A model generated the notes under the pieces. It saw only the letters and a program-made list of their open reading frames with translations, made no database searches and was not told the DNA's origin. A program made the position numbers and the translations under genes. DNA of 53,755 bases from Phycisphaerae bacterium (GTDB lineage Bacteria > Planctomycetota > Phycisphaerae > SM23-33), in the NCBI GenBank assembly GCA_011050235.1, contig DRGC01000011.1, forward strand, positions 1-53,755. Reading direction: 5' to 3'. Every line of letters begins with the position of its first letter. The first letter of the stretch is position 1. Below, one piece after another: positions 44,537 to 52,537 of this stretch.

Positions 44537-45412
44537 TTATCTCTTGGAGAATTGGAATCTCTTGCGAGCGCCAGGCTGGCCGTACTTCTTGCGTTCGACC
44601 TGTCGAGCGTCGCGGGTGAGGAGGCCTAGGTGGCGGAAGGTGCTCTCGAGTTCCGGCATCGCCTTGGATAAAGCCCGCGCAAGACCCAGAGAGACTGCGT
44701 CGGCCTGACCGGTGGTCCCGCCGCCGCCGACGTTGACCCACATATCCCAGGACGCCATCATCTCGGCCGCCTCGAGCGGGGCGACGATGGCGTTCTGATC
44801 GCGCAGGGCGGGGAAGTAGGCGGCCGGCTCGCGCTTGTTGATAAGAATCTTGCCGCTGCCCGGGCGAATCCGCACGCGGGCGACGGCGCGTTTCCGCCGG
44901 CCTGTTCCCCAGATGTAGTGCACGCCGTCAGGAAGCGCCGGGGCTGTGCGCTTCGGTGCGGCGGGCTTTTCCTCTTTAGGGGCCTCAGCCACAGGGGCGT
45001 CGGCTTCGGGGGCTTCAGCCTTGGGCTCTTCCTTTTTGGGGGCTTCAGCCTTGGGCTTTTCCTTTTTAGGGGCTTCAGCCTTGGGCTTTTCCTTTTTAGG
45101 GGCTTCAGCCTTGGGCTTTTCCTTTTTAGGGGCTTCAGCCTTGGGCTTTTCCTTTTTAGGGGCTTCAGCCTCGGGCTCTTCCTTTTTAGGGGCTTCAGCC
45201 TCGGGCTTTTCCTTTTTAGGGGCTTCAGCCTTGGGCTTTTCCTCTTTAGGGGCTTCAGCCTTGGGCTTCTCCTTTTTAGGGGCTTCAGCCTTGGGCTTTT
45301 CCTTTTTAGGGGCTTCAGCCTTGGGCTTCTCCTTTTTGGGGGCTTCAGCCTCGGGGGCGTCGTCGCCGGCGGGCTGGGGGTCGGCTTGCTGTGTGTCGTC
45401 GTCCTTAGCCAT
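44537..45412 (-). CDS. rpsI: 30S ribosomal protein S9 with long acidic/basic repeat extension
   Basis: A 291-residue protein; ordinary S9 is about 130. The C-terminal 135 residues are normal S9: IWGTGRRKRAVARVRIRPGS, GGGTTGQADAVSLGLARAL and the end GARKRFQFSKR that reaches the P site. Residues 1-150 are a low-complexity extension. It holds 11 near-identical decapeptides AEAPKKEKPK (residues about 22-131, 45020-45349), then two degenerate units (AEAPEADAPV, AEAPKEEKPA). Each unit is a nearly exact 30-bp DNA repeat, so copy number could change by slippage. The gene lies 14 nt after rplM, the conserved L13-S9 operon. Confidence 0.95.
   Translation of the reverse strand: MAKDDDTQQADPQPAGDDAPEAEAPKKEKPKAEAPKKEKPKAEAPKKEKPKAEAPKEEKPKAEAPKKEKPEAEAPKKEEPEAEAPKKEKPKAEAPKKEKPKAEAPKKEKPKAEAPKKEKPKAEAPKKEEPKAEAPEADAPVAEAPKEEKPAAPKRTAPALPDGVHYIWGTGRRKRAVARVRIRPGSGKILINKREPAAYFPALRDQNAIVAPLEAAEMMASWDMWVNVGGGGTTGQADAVSLGLARALSKAMPELESTFRHLGLLTRDARQVERKKYGQPGARKRFQFSKR
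45020..45349. repeat. 11-copy 30-bp tandem repeat in rpsI
   Basis: On the plus strand the core reads CTTTTTAGGGGCTTCAGCCT plus TGGGCTTTTC, with few substitutions per copy. It encodes the AEAPKKEKPK decapeptide. Confidence 0.9.
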
Positions 45413-45426
45413 AGGGATGGTTTCCG

Positions 45427-45858
45427 TCAGATCTCCAGCGGCTGAGGCTGCTGGGCTTGGTGGGGGTGATCGCTTTCGGCGTAGACCTTCAGCTTGGTCA
45501 GCATCTGGTGGCCGAGCTTTGTCTTGGGCAGCATGCGGCGGACGGCCTCTCGGATCACCCGGTCGGGGTGGCGCTGGAGCATTTGCTCGAGGGTCCGGAC
45601 CTTTCGCCCGCCGGGATAATGGCTGTAGCTTTCATAGATCCGCTGCATGGGCTTGTTGGCGCCCGTGACTTTGATCCTGGCGGCGTTGGTGACAATCACG
45701 AAGTCACCGCAGTCGACGTGTGGCGTGTATTCGGGGCGGTGCTTGCCCATCAGGATCGTCGCGATCCGCGTGGCCATCCGTCCGAGGACCTTGTCGGTCG
45801 CATCGACCAGATGCCACTTGGCGACCAATTCGCCCTTCTTGGCCATGTAACTTTTCAT
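45427..45858 (-). CDS. rplM: 50S ribosomal protein L13
   Basis: A 143-residue protein. The start at 45858 gives MKSYMAKKGELVAKWHLVDA, matching the usual MKTYMAK opening. VLGRMATRIATILMGKHRPE, CGDFVIVTNAARIKVTG, and MLQRHPDRVIREAVRRMLP with TKLGHQMLTKLKVYAESDHP are conserved. The tail HQAQQPQPLEI is typical. It is the first gene of the L13-S9 pair. Confidence 0.96.
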   Translation of the reverse strand: MKSYMAKKGELVAKWHLVDATDKVLGRMATRIATILMGKHRPEYTPHVDCGDFVIVTNAARIKVTGANKPMQRIYESYSHYPGGRKVRTLEQMLQRHPDRVIREAVRRMLPKTKLGHQMLTKLKVYAESDHPHQAQQPQPLEI

Positions 45859-46267
45859 AAGTCGTTCTATATTCCGTGCGCCATGCCCGGGTAGGCCGAG
45901 CGGCGCAACCAACGGGAACCCCGTATTATGCGGGACGGCGGGCGGATGTCAACGCCAATTTGGGCGGTTTCTTTCGTTCGATTATCCGTCGGGGTCTTCT
46001 TGTTTTTTCTGTGACTTTCTTGACAAGCTATGGTCAGCAAGGGCCTAATATTGATACAGATCACCTCATGGCGCTGCCGTCTGTATCTCGGACGGCGACC
46101 CCCGCACGGCTTCGGCGCCATGCAAAACAACTCGGGCGGGATGGTCCCGCCTTCGAACAGACATGGATGTCCGGACGAAGCACCACCGCTCCATCGGCCC
46201 GGCAGGATGAACAATTCTTGAGTGAGACGTCGGCCGACGGGCGGCAGGGCGCAGAGGAGACCGAAAC
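45859..46267. other. 409-nt divergent intergenic region
   Basis: Upstream of rplM (minus) and the repeat protein (plus). An AT-richer stretch is present around 46000-46055 with TTGACA (46020-46025) and TAATAT (46046-46051). The 20-nt spacer is too long for a confident promoter. No gene or RNA was recognised. Confidence 0.4.
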
Positions 46268-47620
46268 ATGCGTATGACGATCAAGCTGTTACTGTGCGCT
46301 GCTGTGTTGGCAGGCGGTGTCGCCCGCGCCGACTCGCTGAGTGAGCAGCAACGCGCCAAGCGGAAGCTGCTGGCCTATCGGGCCGCTCGCGCCGACGCGA
46401 TCCGCAAACTGGCCGAGCGCATCAAAGGCCTGATGATTACGTCGGAAACCACCGTGGCCGACTTTGTGACCGAGAGCGATCAGATCAATACCGCACTCAG
46501 CGCATTCCTGACGGGCGTCCGCGAGAAAGGCAAACCTCGCTACAACGACGACGGAACGTGTGAATTGACGATGGAGGTGACGCTGAAGACCATCATCGTC
46601 AACTTGAAGACCATCCACAATCGCTACTACAAGGGCAACACGATCAAGGCGAAGGACTTCGAGCAGATGACGGTCACCAACAAGGTGCAGGTGCTGGAAG
46701 AGACGGGCATGGGCGCCGAGCCCGAGCCCTTCGACGAAGGCGCCATGGTGCCCGTCACCAGCGGCAATCTGGCTGTAGCCAGCCATCTGGCGGGCCGGGC
46801 CAAAGCCTACTGGAATGCCCACGTGACCGGGCGGGGACGCCTGATGGCCGTTCGCGCCGCCCGCGTGGAGGGCATGCGCCGCCTGGCCGAGCGCATTGGC
46901 GGAGTCTTCATCGACTCGGAAACCACCGTTCAGGATTTTGTGGCCGACAGTGATTTCATCAACCTGGCGACCGGCACATTCCTGCGAGGCGTGCGGGAGA
47001 CGGGCATCAAGTATCACATGGACGAGTTGATCGTCGAGGTGAGAATGGAAGTCACCCTCGTGGACGTGCTGACGTCCATCAAGAGCTGGATGAAAAGCAC
47101 GCAGAAAGGCGGGCAGCTCAAAATCAAGCGGCTGGAGCAGGTCATCGTGACCACCAAGAAACGCGTGATCGCCGAGACCGGCATGGGGATCCCGCCCGAG
47201 CGGTACCTCAAGGATGTGCCCACCGAAACCATTGTGCTGATGAAGCTGGCTACCAATTCGCCCGCATGGGTCAGCACCAGCAAACGCGTGGTCGGCCAGG
47301 GCGCCTTGGACATGGATGCCGCCATCGCCCAGGCCAAACTGATGGCCTACCGGGCGGCCGAACTGGATGCACGCCGCAGGTTGGCCGAAGAGACCATGGG
47401 CCTGATGATTACCTCCAGCACGTCGGTGGCCGATTTTGTGACCGCCCATGACGAGATCCGCACGGCCATGCTGACGTTCCAGCAGGGCGCCCACGTGGTG
47501 AACGGCTCGCAAAGGCTCATGGACGACGGCACGGCGGAAGTGACCGTGGAAATCGACCTTGAGCCGCTGTGGGAGACGATCCTGATCTATCAGCGGAAAT
47601 ACCGCGTTACGATTCGCTGA
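46268..47620 (+). CDS. Exported protein with three LPP20-like repeats
   Basis: A 450-residue protein; GGAG lies 8 nt before the ATG. The signal peptide is MTIKLLLCAAVLAGGVARA. Three homologous units start near residues 33, 190 and 355: AYRAARADAIRKLAERIKGL, AVRAARVEGMRRLAERIGGV and AYRAAELDARRRLAEETMGL. Each is followed by xSxTSVADFV and, about 40 residues later, a VEVTLxxL strand. This helix-strand pattern (AxRAAxxDAxRxLAE) is that of LPP20-like periplasmic domains. The function is unknown. It is the first of three exported-protein genes on this strand. Confidence 0.65.
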   Translation: MRMTIKLLLCAAVLAGGVARADSLSEQQRAKRKLLAYRAARADAIRKLAERIKGLMITSETTVADFVTESDQINTALSAFLTGVREKGKPRYNDDGTCELTMEVTLKTIIVNLKTIHNRYYKGNTIKAKDFEQMTVTNKVQVLEETGMGAEPEPFDEGAMVPVTSGNLAVASHLAGRAKAYWNAHVTGRGRLMAVRAARVEGMRRLAERIGGVFIDSETTVQDFVADSDFINLATGTFLRGVRETGIKYHMDELIVEVRMEVTLVDVLTSIKSWMKSTQKGGQLKIKRLEQVIVTTKKRVIAETGMGIPPERYLKDVPTETIVLMKLATNSPAWVSTSKRVVGQGALDMDAAIAQAKLMAYRAAELDARRRLAEETMGLMITSSTSVADFVTAHDEIRTAMLTFQQGAHVVNGSQRLMDDGTAEVTVEIDLEPLWETILIYQRKYRVTIR

Positions 47621-47655
47621 CCGGCGACGACCGAACTGGCGATTGGAGAAACACG

Positions 47656-47793
47656 ATGCTCAAGAAAATCCTGATGACGCTGCTTCTCGGCGGCCTGTTC
47701 TTGTCGCTGCCGCTGCTGAGCGGGTGCGAAGAGTCGACAAGCGAGACGCAGCTCGAAGTCGAAGTCGAAGAAACCCATATGGTCGTCGAGTAG
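47656..47793 (+). CDS. Small acidic lipoprotein
   Basis: A 45-residue protein; GGAGAA lies 7 nt upstream. A lysine pair precedes a hydrophobic stretch and the lipobox LLSGC (MLKKILMTLLLGGLFLSLPL). The mature peptide is only about 22 residues, mainly Glu/Val/Thr. It lies between two LPP20-like exported proteins, 35 nt after the first, and is probably part of the same transcript. Function unknown. Confidence 0.6.
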   Translation: MLKKILMTLLLGGLFLSLPLLSGCEESTSETQLEVEVEETHMVVE

Positions 47794-47822
47794 ATTTCGA
47801 CGGCGAAGTGGGTCTTTCAACT

Positions 47823-47865
47823 GCGCAGCGCCGCACGCCCGGACGACGGACGGGCGGCGTTGCGC
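47823..47865 (+). other. Long GC-rich hairpin behind the small lipoprotein
   Basis: GCGCAGCGCCGC...GCCCG pairs with CGGGCGGCGTTGCGC around a GACGACGGA loop, with a 2-nt bulge. No T tract follows. It may stabilise mRNA or attenuate transcription before the next gene. Confidence 0.4.
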
Positions 47866-47886
47866 CATATGTAAGGGATACATCCA

Positions 47887-49023
47887 ATGCGCAGAACGCT
47901 CGCGATGGGGATGACATGGGTGGTGGCCCTGCTGCTGGCCGGCTCAGCCGTCGGTCAGAACGTCGTCCAACGAGGCGACAACCTCGTTGAAGTGACCGTC
48001 ACCGGGGTGGGGATGACCAAGAAAGAGGCCGTCAACGACGCCCTTCGCAAAGCGGTCGAGCAGGGGGCGGGGACCTTTATCTACTCCCAGTCTCAGACCG
48101 AGGACTTTGTGCTGGTGCGCGACACGGTGCTGGCGCGGTCGGCGGGGTTCGTGCAGGAAAAGAAGATCCTCTCGGCCCGGGAGGATCCCATCGAAGGCAC
48201 GTGGGAGGTGAAGCTCAAGGCCGTTGTCTCCGTCCAGGGGATCGAGGATACCTGGGGCGTCGTCAAGAACCTCCTGGCCCAGATGGGCCGGCCCAAGATC
48301 ATGGTCGCCATTACCGAGGCGATCGATCAGCAGGAGCAAGCGGATGCCACCGTCCAGACGCGGATTGAGAACCTGTTGCTTGAGAGCGGCTTTCGCCTGG
48401 TCAACAAGGAGCAGCTCAGCGCGATCGAGAAGAAGCAAATCACCGCCGCCGTGGTGGCCAACAAGCCCGAGGCCGTCCAGGCCATCGCACAGAAGTTCGG
48501 CGCGCAACTGTTCATCACCGGCAGCACCAGCGCCGCCAAGGGCGCATCGGGCGGGGCCTACGGCATAGACATCCATCGCTACGGCGCCGACGGCGATATC
48601 AAGTGCTATCGCAGCGACACGGCCGAGCTGCTGTCCAGCAGGAACGGGCGAGCGTTCTCGGCCGATCGGACAAAACGGCTGGCCGCCAAGAAGGCCCTGT
48701 CGGAGCTCGGCAATGCGATCGGCCCCATCATCCAGCAGGATATTTTGTACTACTGGCAGGACGCCCTGCAGGGACGCGGCAGCGCCAAACTGGTTGTCGA
48801 GGGCATCAATTTCGACGACGCGATGTCGCTGGAGGATGCCCTGGGCGCGCTGGAAGAAATCACCTCCGTCGATACCGAGTTCAACGATACGATCGCCGAG
48901 TTCGAGCTGGAGGCGAGCCTCCCGGCCAAGAAGCTCGCCCGGGCGCTCAGCAAGAAAATCAAAACGATCAAGATTACCAACGTATCGCAGAACGTGATCA
49001 AGGCGACCTACCGCGGCGACTGA
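47887..49023 (+). CDS. Exported FlgT/LPP20-like protein with CsgG-like middle
   Basis: A 378-residue protein with a signal peptide (TWVVALLLAGSAVGQ). Residues 30-120 read VEVTVTGVGMTKKEAVNDAL, RKAVEQGAGTFIYSQSQTED and GTWEVKLKAVVS. This is the FlgT N-terminal/LPP20-like pattern. From about 135, RPKIMVAITEAIDQ, ENLLLESGFRLVNKEQLSAI and AQKFGAQLFITGSTSA form a CsgG/FlgT-like middle domain. A C-terminal ferredoxin-like unit may follow. No flagellar gene is nearby, so a general envelope role is more likely than flagellar assembly. Confidence 0.65.
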   Translation: MRRTLAMGMTWVVALLLAGSAVGQNVVQRGDNLVEVTVTGVGMTKKEAVNDALRKAVEQGAGTFIYSQSQTEDFVLVRDTVLARSAGFVQEKKILSAREDPIEGTWEVKLKAVVSVQGIEDTWGVVKNLLAQMGRPKIMVAITEAIDQQEQADATVQTRIENLLLESGFRLVNKEQLSAIEKKQITAAVVANKPEAVQAIAQKFGAQLFITGSTSAAKGASGGAYGIDIHRYGADGDIKCYRSDTAELLSSRNGRAFSADRTKRLAAKKALSELGNAIGPIIQQDILYYWQDALQGRGSAKLVVEGINFDDAMSLEDALGALEEITSVDTEFNDTIAEFELEASLPAKKLARALSKKIKTIKITNVSQNVIKATYRGD

Positions 49024-49031
49024 GAAGCTTG

Positions 49032-49098
49032 TGGCATGGGCGCCTGCCTGCCGGTAGGTAGGTTTCGCCCATGCGTCGCACGGCCGTCTCGGCCGTGC
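49032..49098. repeat. Nested hairpins: degenerate CCTGCC palindrome and CGGCCG hairpin
   Basis: GGCATGGGCG ... CGCCCATGC brackets CCTGCCTGCCGGTAGGTAGG (49043-49062), a degenerate copy of the perfect palindrome at 2815-2834. It is followed by GCACGGCCG TCT CGGCCGTGC (49078-49098), a 9-bp perfect stem. The position behind a stop codon would suit a terminator. Confidence 0.6.
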
Positions 49099-49126
49099 AT
49101 ACGCCCGCCCGCAGAAAGGACTATCC

Positions 49127-49585
49127 ATGCAGTATGACGTTGGCCGCATCGGCCGCGTGATCGTCGCACGCGGCTACGACGGGGAGGATGTCTATGCGGG
49201 GATCGAACAGATCGCAGCCCGGGAGAATATTGCCGGCGGCGTCGTGATCGTCGTGGGCGGCCTGCGGCGCGGGAAGGTGGTCGTCGGCCCCAAGAACCTC
49301 ACCGGCCCGCCCGAGCCGATGTTCCGCGAGTTCGACGACGCCCGCGAGATCGCCGGCGTGGGGACGATCTTCAGCGACGACACCGGCCCCAAGCTGCACC
49401 TCCACGGCGCGATCGGCCGCGGCGATGACGTGATCGCAGGCTGTCCGCGCGGCGGGGCGGACGTATTCTGCGTGCTCGAAATCGTGATCATCGAGATCGA
49501 AGGCCTGACGGCCTCTCGATCGATCGACCCGGAATACGGCCTGAAGCTGCTCGCCCTCGCCGGCGCCAACGTCAAGAGCGTCTAG
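49127..49585 (+). CDS. PPC-domain (DUF296) protein
   Basis: A 152-residue protein; GAAAGGA lies 7-8 nt before the ATG. The order GRVIVARGYDGEDVYAGIEQ, AARENIAGGVVIVVGGLRRG, REIAGVGTIF, PKLHLHGAIGRGDDVIAGC and VLEIVIIEIEG is the plant-and-prokaryote-conserved PPC fold, a trimeric domain. LHLHGAIG is the conserved His pair. Plant forms bind DNA through AT-hooks, which are missing here. The bacterial role is unknown. Confidence 0.75.
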   Translation: MQYDVGRIGRVIVARGYDGEDVYAGIEQIAARENIAGGVVIVVGGLRRGKVVVGPKNLTGPPEPMFREFDDAREIAGVGTIFSDDTGPKLHLHGAIGRGDDVIAGCPRGGADVFCVLEIVIIEIEGLTASRSIDPEYGLKLLALAGANVKSV

Positions 49586-49618
49586 GCTGCATGTCGCGAG
49601 TTGGTCGAGGGTGTCTTA

Positions 49619-50458
49619 TCAGGGCTTGGGGCGAGGAGCTTCCAGGGGTCGCCGAAGGAGTTGAATGCGGCCTGGACGGAGCGTCAGGGAAATGCTGTCG
49701 GGGCTGACGATGAGGGTATCCTCCACCATCTGCGCCCGGTCAATGTATATGGGGGTCAGGTCCGTCCGGGCCGACGTCCACGTCGCGGTTCGCCGGGCCG
49801 TCAGGATCAGGAATTGGCCGTCGTCACTGATGCGCGGCAGGACGATCTGCTGCGCGTGCATGAAAACCAGCGCGGCGATCAGCGAGATGGCCACAACCCC
49901 CATGATCGCCGCCAGGCGAACGGTTGGTCGGCGGATCAGCAGGGCGCCGGTCATCACCACCAGCAGGGCCAGGCCGATCAGCATCACTCGCCGGCGGATC
50001 GAGGCCGGCCATAACGGGCGGTCGCTCTGATAGGGCTCGTAAGCGGCCGGATCGATGAAGGCGGCGGGGTTGACGAGGCGCTCGGGCCAGTAGATGTCGG
50101 CGGTGGCCCTGAGCGGCTCGTCCGTGCGGGCATCGCCGGTGGTCAGTTCAATGAGGTAGGTCTGGCGAATGGCGACGGCCGGCAGGACGACAGGCAGAGA
50201 GGCGGCGCTGCCGGGTGCGACCGTAATTGGATGGACGAACGTGGGGCCGCCGAGTTGCCAGCGAATAGTCGCCGAGGCGATGGCCGCGGGGGAGTGGTTG
50301 TGGATCATCAGGATCGCCCGGCGGTAGGGGGCGTCATCGGCGGCGTCATCGGCGGGCGACAACGTCACTGTCACCTGCTGCTGGGCCGGCGCGGCCGAGC
50401 AGTGCGCAGCTGCGGCCAGCAGCGCACAACCGGCCAGGATGAGTCTAGCCCGCGTCAT
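49619..50458 (-). CDS. Exported/membrane protein of unknown function
   Basis: A 279-residue protein. The start at 50458 overlaps the debranching enzyme stop (ATGA). It has a signal peptide (LILAGCALLAAAAHCSA), then a beta-sandwich-like domain (VTVTLSPADDA, SATIRWQLGGP, ASLPVVLPAVAIRQTYLIEL). Two membrane helices (about 160-205) precede a C-terminal domain with YIDRAQMVEDTLIVSPDSIS. I do not recognise the family. Confidence 0.5.
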   Translation of the reverse strand: MTRARLILAGCALLAAAAHCSAAPAQQQVTVTLSPADDAADDAPYRRAILMIHNHSPAAIASATIRWQLGGPTFVHPITVAPGSAASLPVVLPAVAIRQTYLIELTTGDARTDEPLRATADIYWPERLVNPAAFIDPAAYEPYQSDRPLWPASIRRRVMLIGLALLVVMTGALLIRRPTVRLAAIMGVVAISLIAALVFMHAQQIVLPRISDDGQFLILTARRTATWTSARTDLTPIYIDRAQMVEDTLIVSPDSISLTLRPGRIQLLRRPLEAPRPKP

Positions 50459-52470
50459 TCGACCGGCTCTCTGCATGCGGCCACCAGCAACTTGGCCCGC
50501 AGCACCTCGGCGACCGACCAGGCTTGGGCGATGCAGCCTCCGGGCTGACGGGGCTCATCGCCGTCGAAAACTTCGCTGATCGTTCCCAGCCCCGCCTCGC
50601 CCAGGTGCGCGTCGAACTCCGACAGCCACGACTCGGCCTGGTCGGCGGCGGCGGGGGAGTGCTCGTGGACCTTCAGGTAGGCTTCGATGAAGGGCCCGAT
50701 GAGCCACGGCCAGACCGTGCCCTGATGGTACGCGCGGTCGCGGGCCAGGCGGTCGCCGCTGTAGGACCCTCGATAGGCCGGGTGCGAACTCGCCAGCGTT
50801 CGCAGCCCAACCGGGGTCAGCAATTGCGTCTGCACGACACGCACAACGTCGCGCTGCTGGTCGGTTGACAGGGGGCTGTATGGGAGAGAGACGGCGAAAA
50901 TCTGGTTCGGCCGGATGGCATCGTCGATGCCGTCAAGGCAGAGGCAGTCGTAAAGGCATCGCTCTCGCTGGTTCCAGAACGTCTTGGCGAAGGCGGGGGC
51001 GATCAGTTCAGCCAGGTGGCCGTGTTGATCGGCCAGGCCGTCGTCGATACCGCGGCAGCGATGCTCCATGATCCGCTGGGCCGCATACCACAGAGCGTTG
51101 ATCTCGACGGCCTTGCCGTAACGCGGCGTGAACACATCGTCGTCGACCGCAGCATCCATCCACGTCAGTTGCGTCTGGGGCGATCCGCCCATCAGCAGGC
51201 AGTCGCCATCGGCGTGGATGTCGAACCGCGTGCCGTCGTGGTAGGCCTGCAGGATGGCGGCCGCTGCCGGCAGGAGTTGCTGCGACCAGAACTCGGTATC
51301 GCCGGTCGCCTGCAGGTATCGCTCGGCCGCGATGATAAACCACAGCGACGCGTCGATGCTGTTGTAGTGCGCGCTCGTGCCGTCGTCGTCGAAACAGTTC
51401 GGCGCCAGCCCGTCACTGATCCAGGCGGCGAAGGTCTTGAATACCTGGCGGGCCACGTCGAATCGGCCCGTGGCCAGGCACAACCCCGGCAGGGCGATGA
51501 AGGCGTCGCGGCCCCAGTCGGCGAACCAGTGGAAGCCCGCCAGGATCGTCGCCGACGATGGGGCGTTGACGAACTGGCGACGAACGATAAAGGCGTCGCC
51601 GGCAACGGCCAGGCGCCGCGCCGTGTCGTCGGCCTTATCGCCGACCGCCGCTGCCGCCGCGGCCAGGCGCTGCCGCCGCCGGTCGTGGGTCGAGGCGAAC
51701 AGGATTCGCCCCGCCTCGTCCAGGCCGCCCTGCACCTCGCAAGATTGGCCGTCGGCGAGCTCGCAGATGAACATGCCGGGGGAGTAGGTGTCTTCGGGCT
51801 CGCCCTGGCCGCGGGCGATGTCGGCGCGGTAGCAGAAGGCGTACCACCATTGCGGGCTGGCCTGGAAGGCCGCGCCCGTGCTGGTGAGGTACAGGCTGTG
51901 GGCAAGGTTCGTTCGATCGTGAACGACCACGCCGTCATCGATGCGGTCGAATGTCATGCGATGGGGCATCTCGGCGCTGCGAACGTGGTGGTAGTCGCGC
52001 AGGGCTGCGAACGGGCGAACGTGCAGCGTTGCCGATCCGCCGCGCAGCGTGTAGCGGATGACGACGGCGTTGGCCGATTCGGCCAGGATTATCTTCTTGG
52101 TCAACTCGAGATCGCCGATGCGGAAGACGAAACGCGGGGCGACGTCGTTGACGAACGTCTCGAGATGCCGCCACCCCTGCGGCGACATCGCCCGGTCGAA
52201 CTCGTTGGTGGCCAGCTCATGGGTCTGGCCGGAGGCGTCCAGATGCTCCATCACCGTCGCCAACGCCATGATCCGCCCGACGGGCGGCTGTGCGGCGGCG
52301 ACTAGTAACCCATGGTATCGGCGAGTGTTACAGCCGGTTATGCTGGCCGATGCATAGGCGCCGATGCCGTTGGCGATCAGCCATTCCTTGTTCAGCAGCT
52401 CGTCCAGATCGCCGTCGCGGCAGTCGATCGTCAACGGGGGCGGCAGCTTGTCGTTGGGGGGGTGGTTCAT
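50455..52470 (-). CDS. Glycogen debranching enzyme, archaeal-type amylo-alpha-1,6-glucosidase
   Basis: A 671-residue protein. The N-terminal GDE domain opens LNKEWLIANGIGAYASASIT and NTRRYHGLLVAA. The C-terminal alpha/alpha barrel has FHWFADWGRDAFIALPGL, NCFDDDGTSAHYNSIDASLW, MDAAVDDDVFTPRYGKAVEI and YHQGTVWPWLIGPF. Acidic residues in DWGRD and the later YNSIDASLW/WMDA segments are the probable catalytic set. It removes alpha-1,6 branches from glycogen or similar glucans in the cytoplasm. Start 52470 (MNHPPNDKLPPPL) is chosen over ATG 52482 without strong support. Confidence 0.9.
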   Translation of the reverse strand: MNHPPNDKLPPPLTIDCRDGDLDELLNKEWLIANGIGAYASASITGCNTRRYHGLLVAAAQPPVGRIMALATVMEHLDASGQTHELATNEFDRAMSPQGWRHLETFVNDVAPRFVFRIGDLELTKKIILAESANAVVIRYTLRGGSATLHVRPFAALRDYHHVRSAEMPHRMTFDRIDDGVVVHDRTNLAHSLYLTSTGAAFQASPQWWYAFCYRADIARGQGEPEDTYSPGMFICELADGQSCEVQGGLDEAGRILFASTHDRRRQRLAAAAAAVGDKADDTARRLAVAGDAFIVRRQFVNAPSSATILAGFHWFADWGRDAFIALPGLCLATGRFDVARQVFKTFAAWISDGLAPNCFDDDGTSAHYNSIDASLWFIIAAERYLQATGDTEFWSQQLLPAAAAILQAYHDGTRFDIHADGDCLLMGGSPQTQLTWMDAAVDDDVFTPRYGKAVEINALWYAAQRIMEHRCRGIDDGLADQHGHLAELIAPAFAKTFWNQRERCLYDCLCLDGIDDAIRPNQIFAVSLPYSPLSTDQQRDVVRVVQTQLLTPVGLRTLASSHPAYRGSYSGDRLARDRAYHQGTVWPWLIGPFIEAYLKVHEHSPAAADQAESWLSEFDAHLGEAGLGTISEVFDGDEPRQPGGCIAQAWSVAEVLRAKLLVAACREPVE

Positions 52471-52537
52471 CACCGCCAGCATATCAGCTGATCGGCGAAC
52501 GGGCAATGAGCCGGCCGGCAACGAGATGACGGCTGGT

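Noticed and set aside
44946-45668. Plus-strand Gly/Phe/Leu-rich repeat ORF (GFSFLGASAL type)
   Set aside because: It is the antisense reading of the rpsI 30-bp repeat; the minus strand encodes true S9.
46020-46051. Promoter TTGACA...TAATAT upstream of the LPP20-like gene
   Set aside because: The 20-nt spacer is outside the usual range, so it is mentioned only in the intergenic entry.
45876-46277. 133-codon ORF before the LPP20-like gene
   Set aside because: No ribosome site and no motif; composition looks like random intergenic reading.
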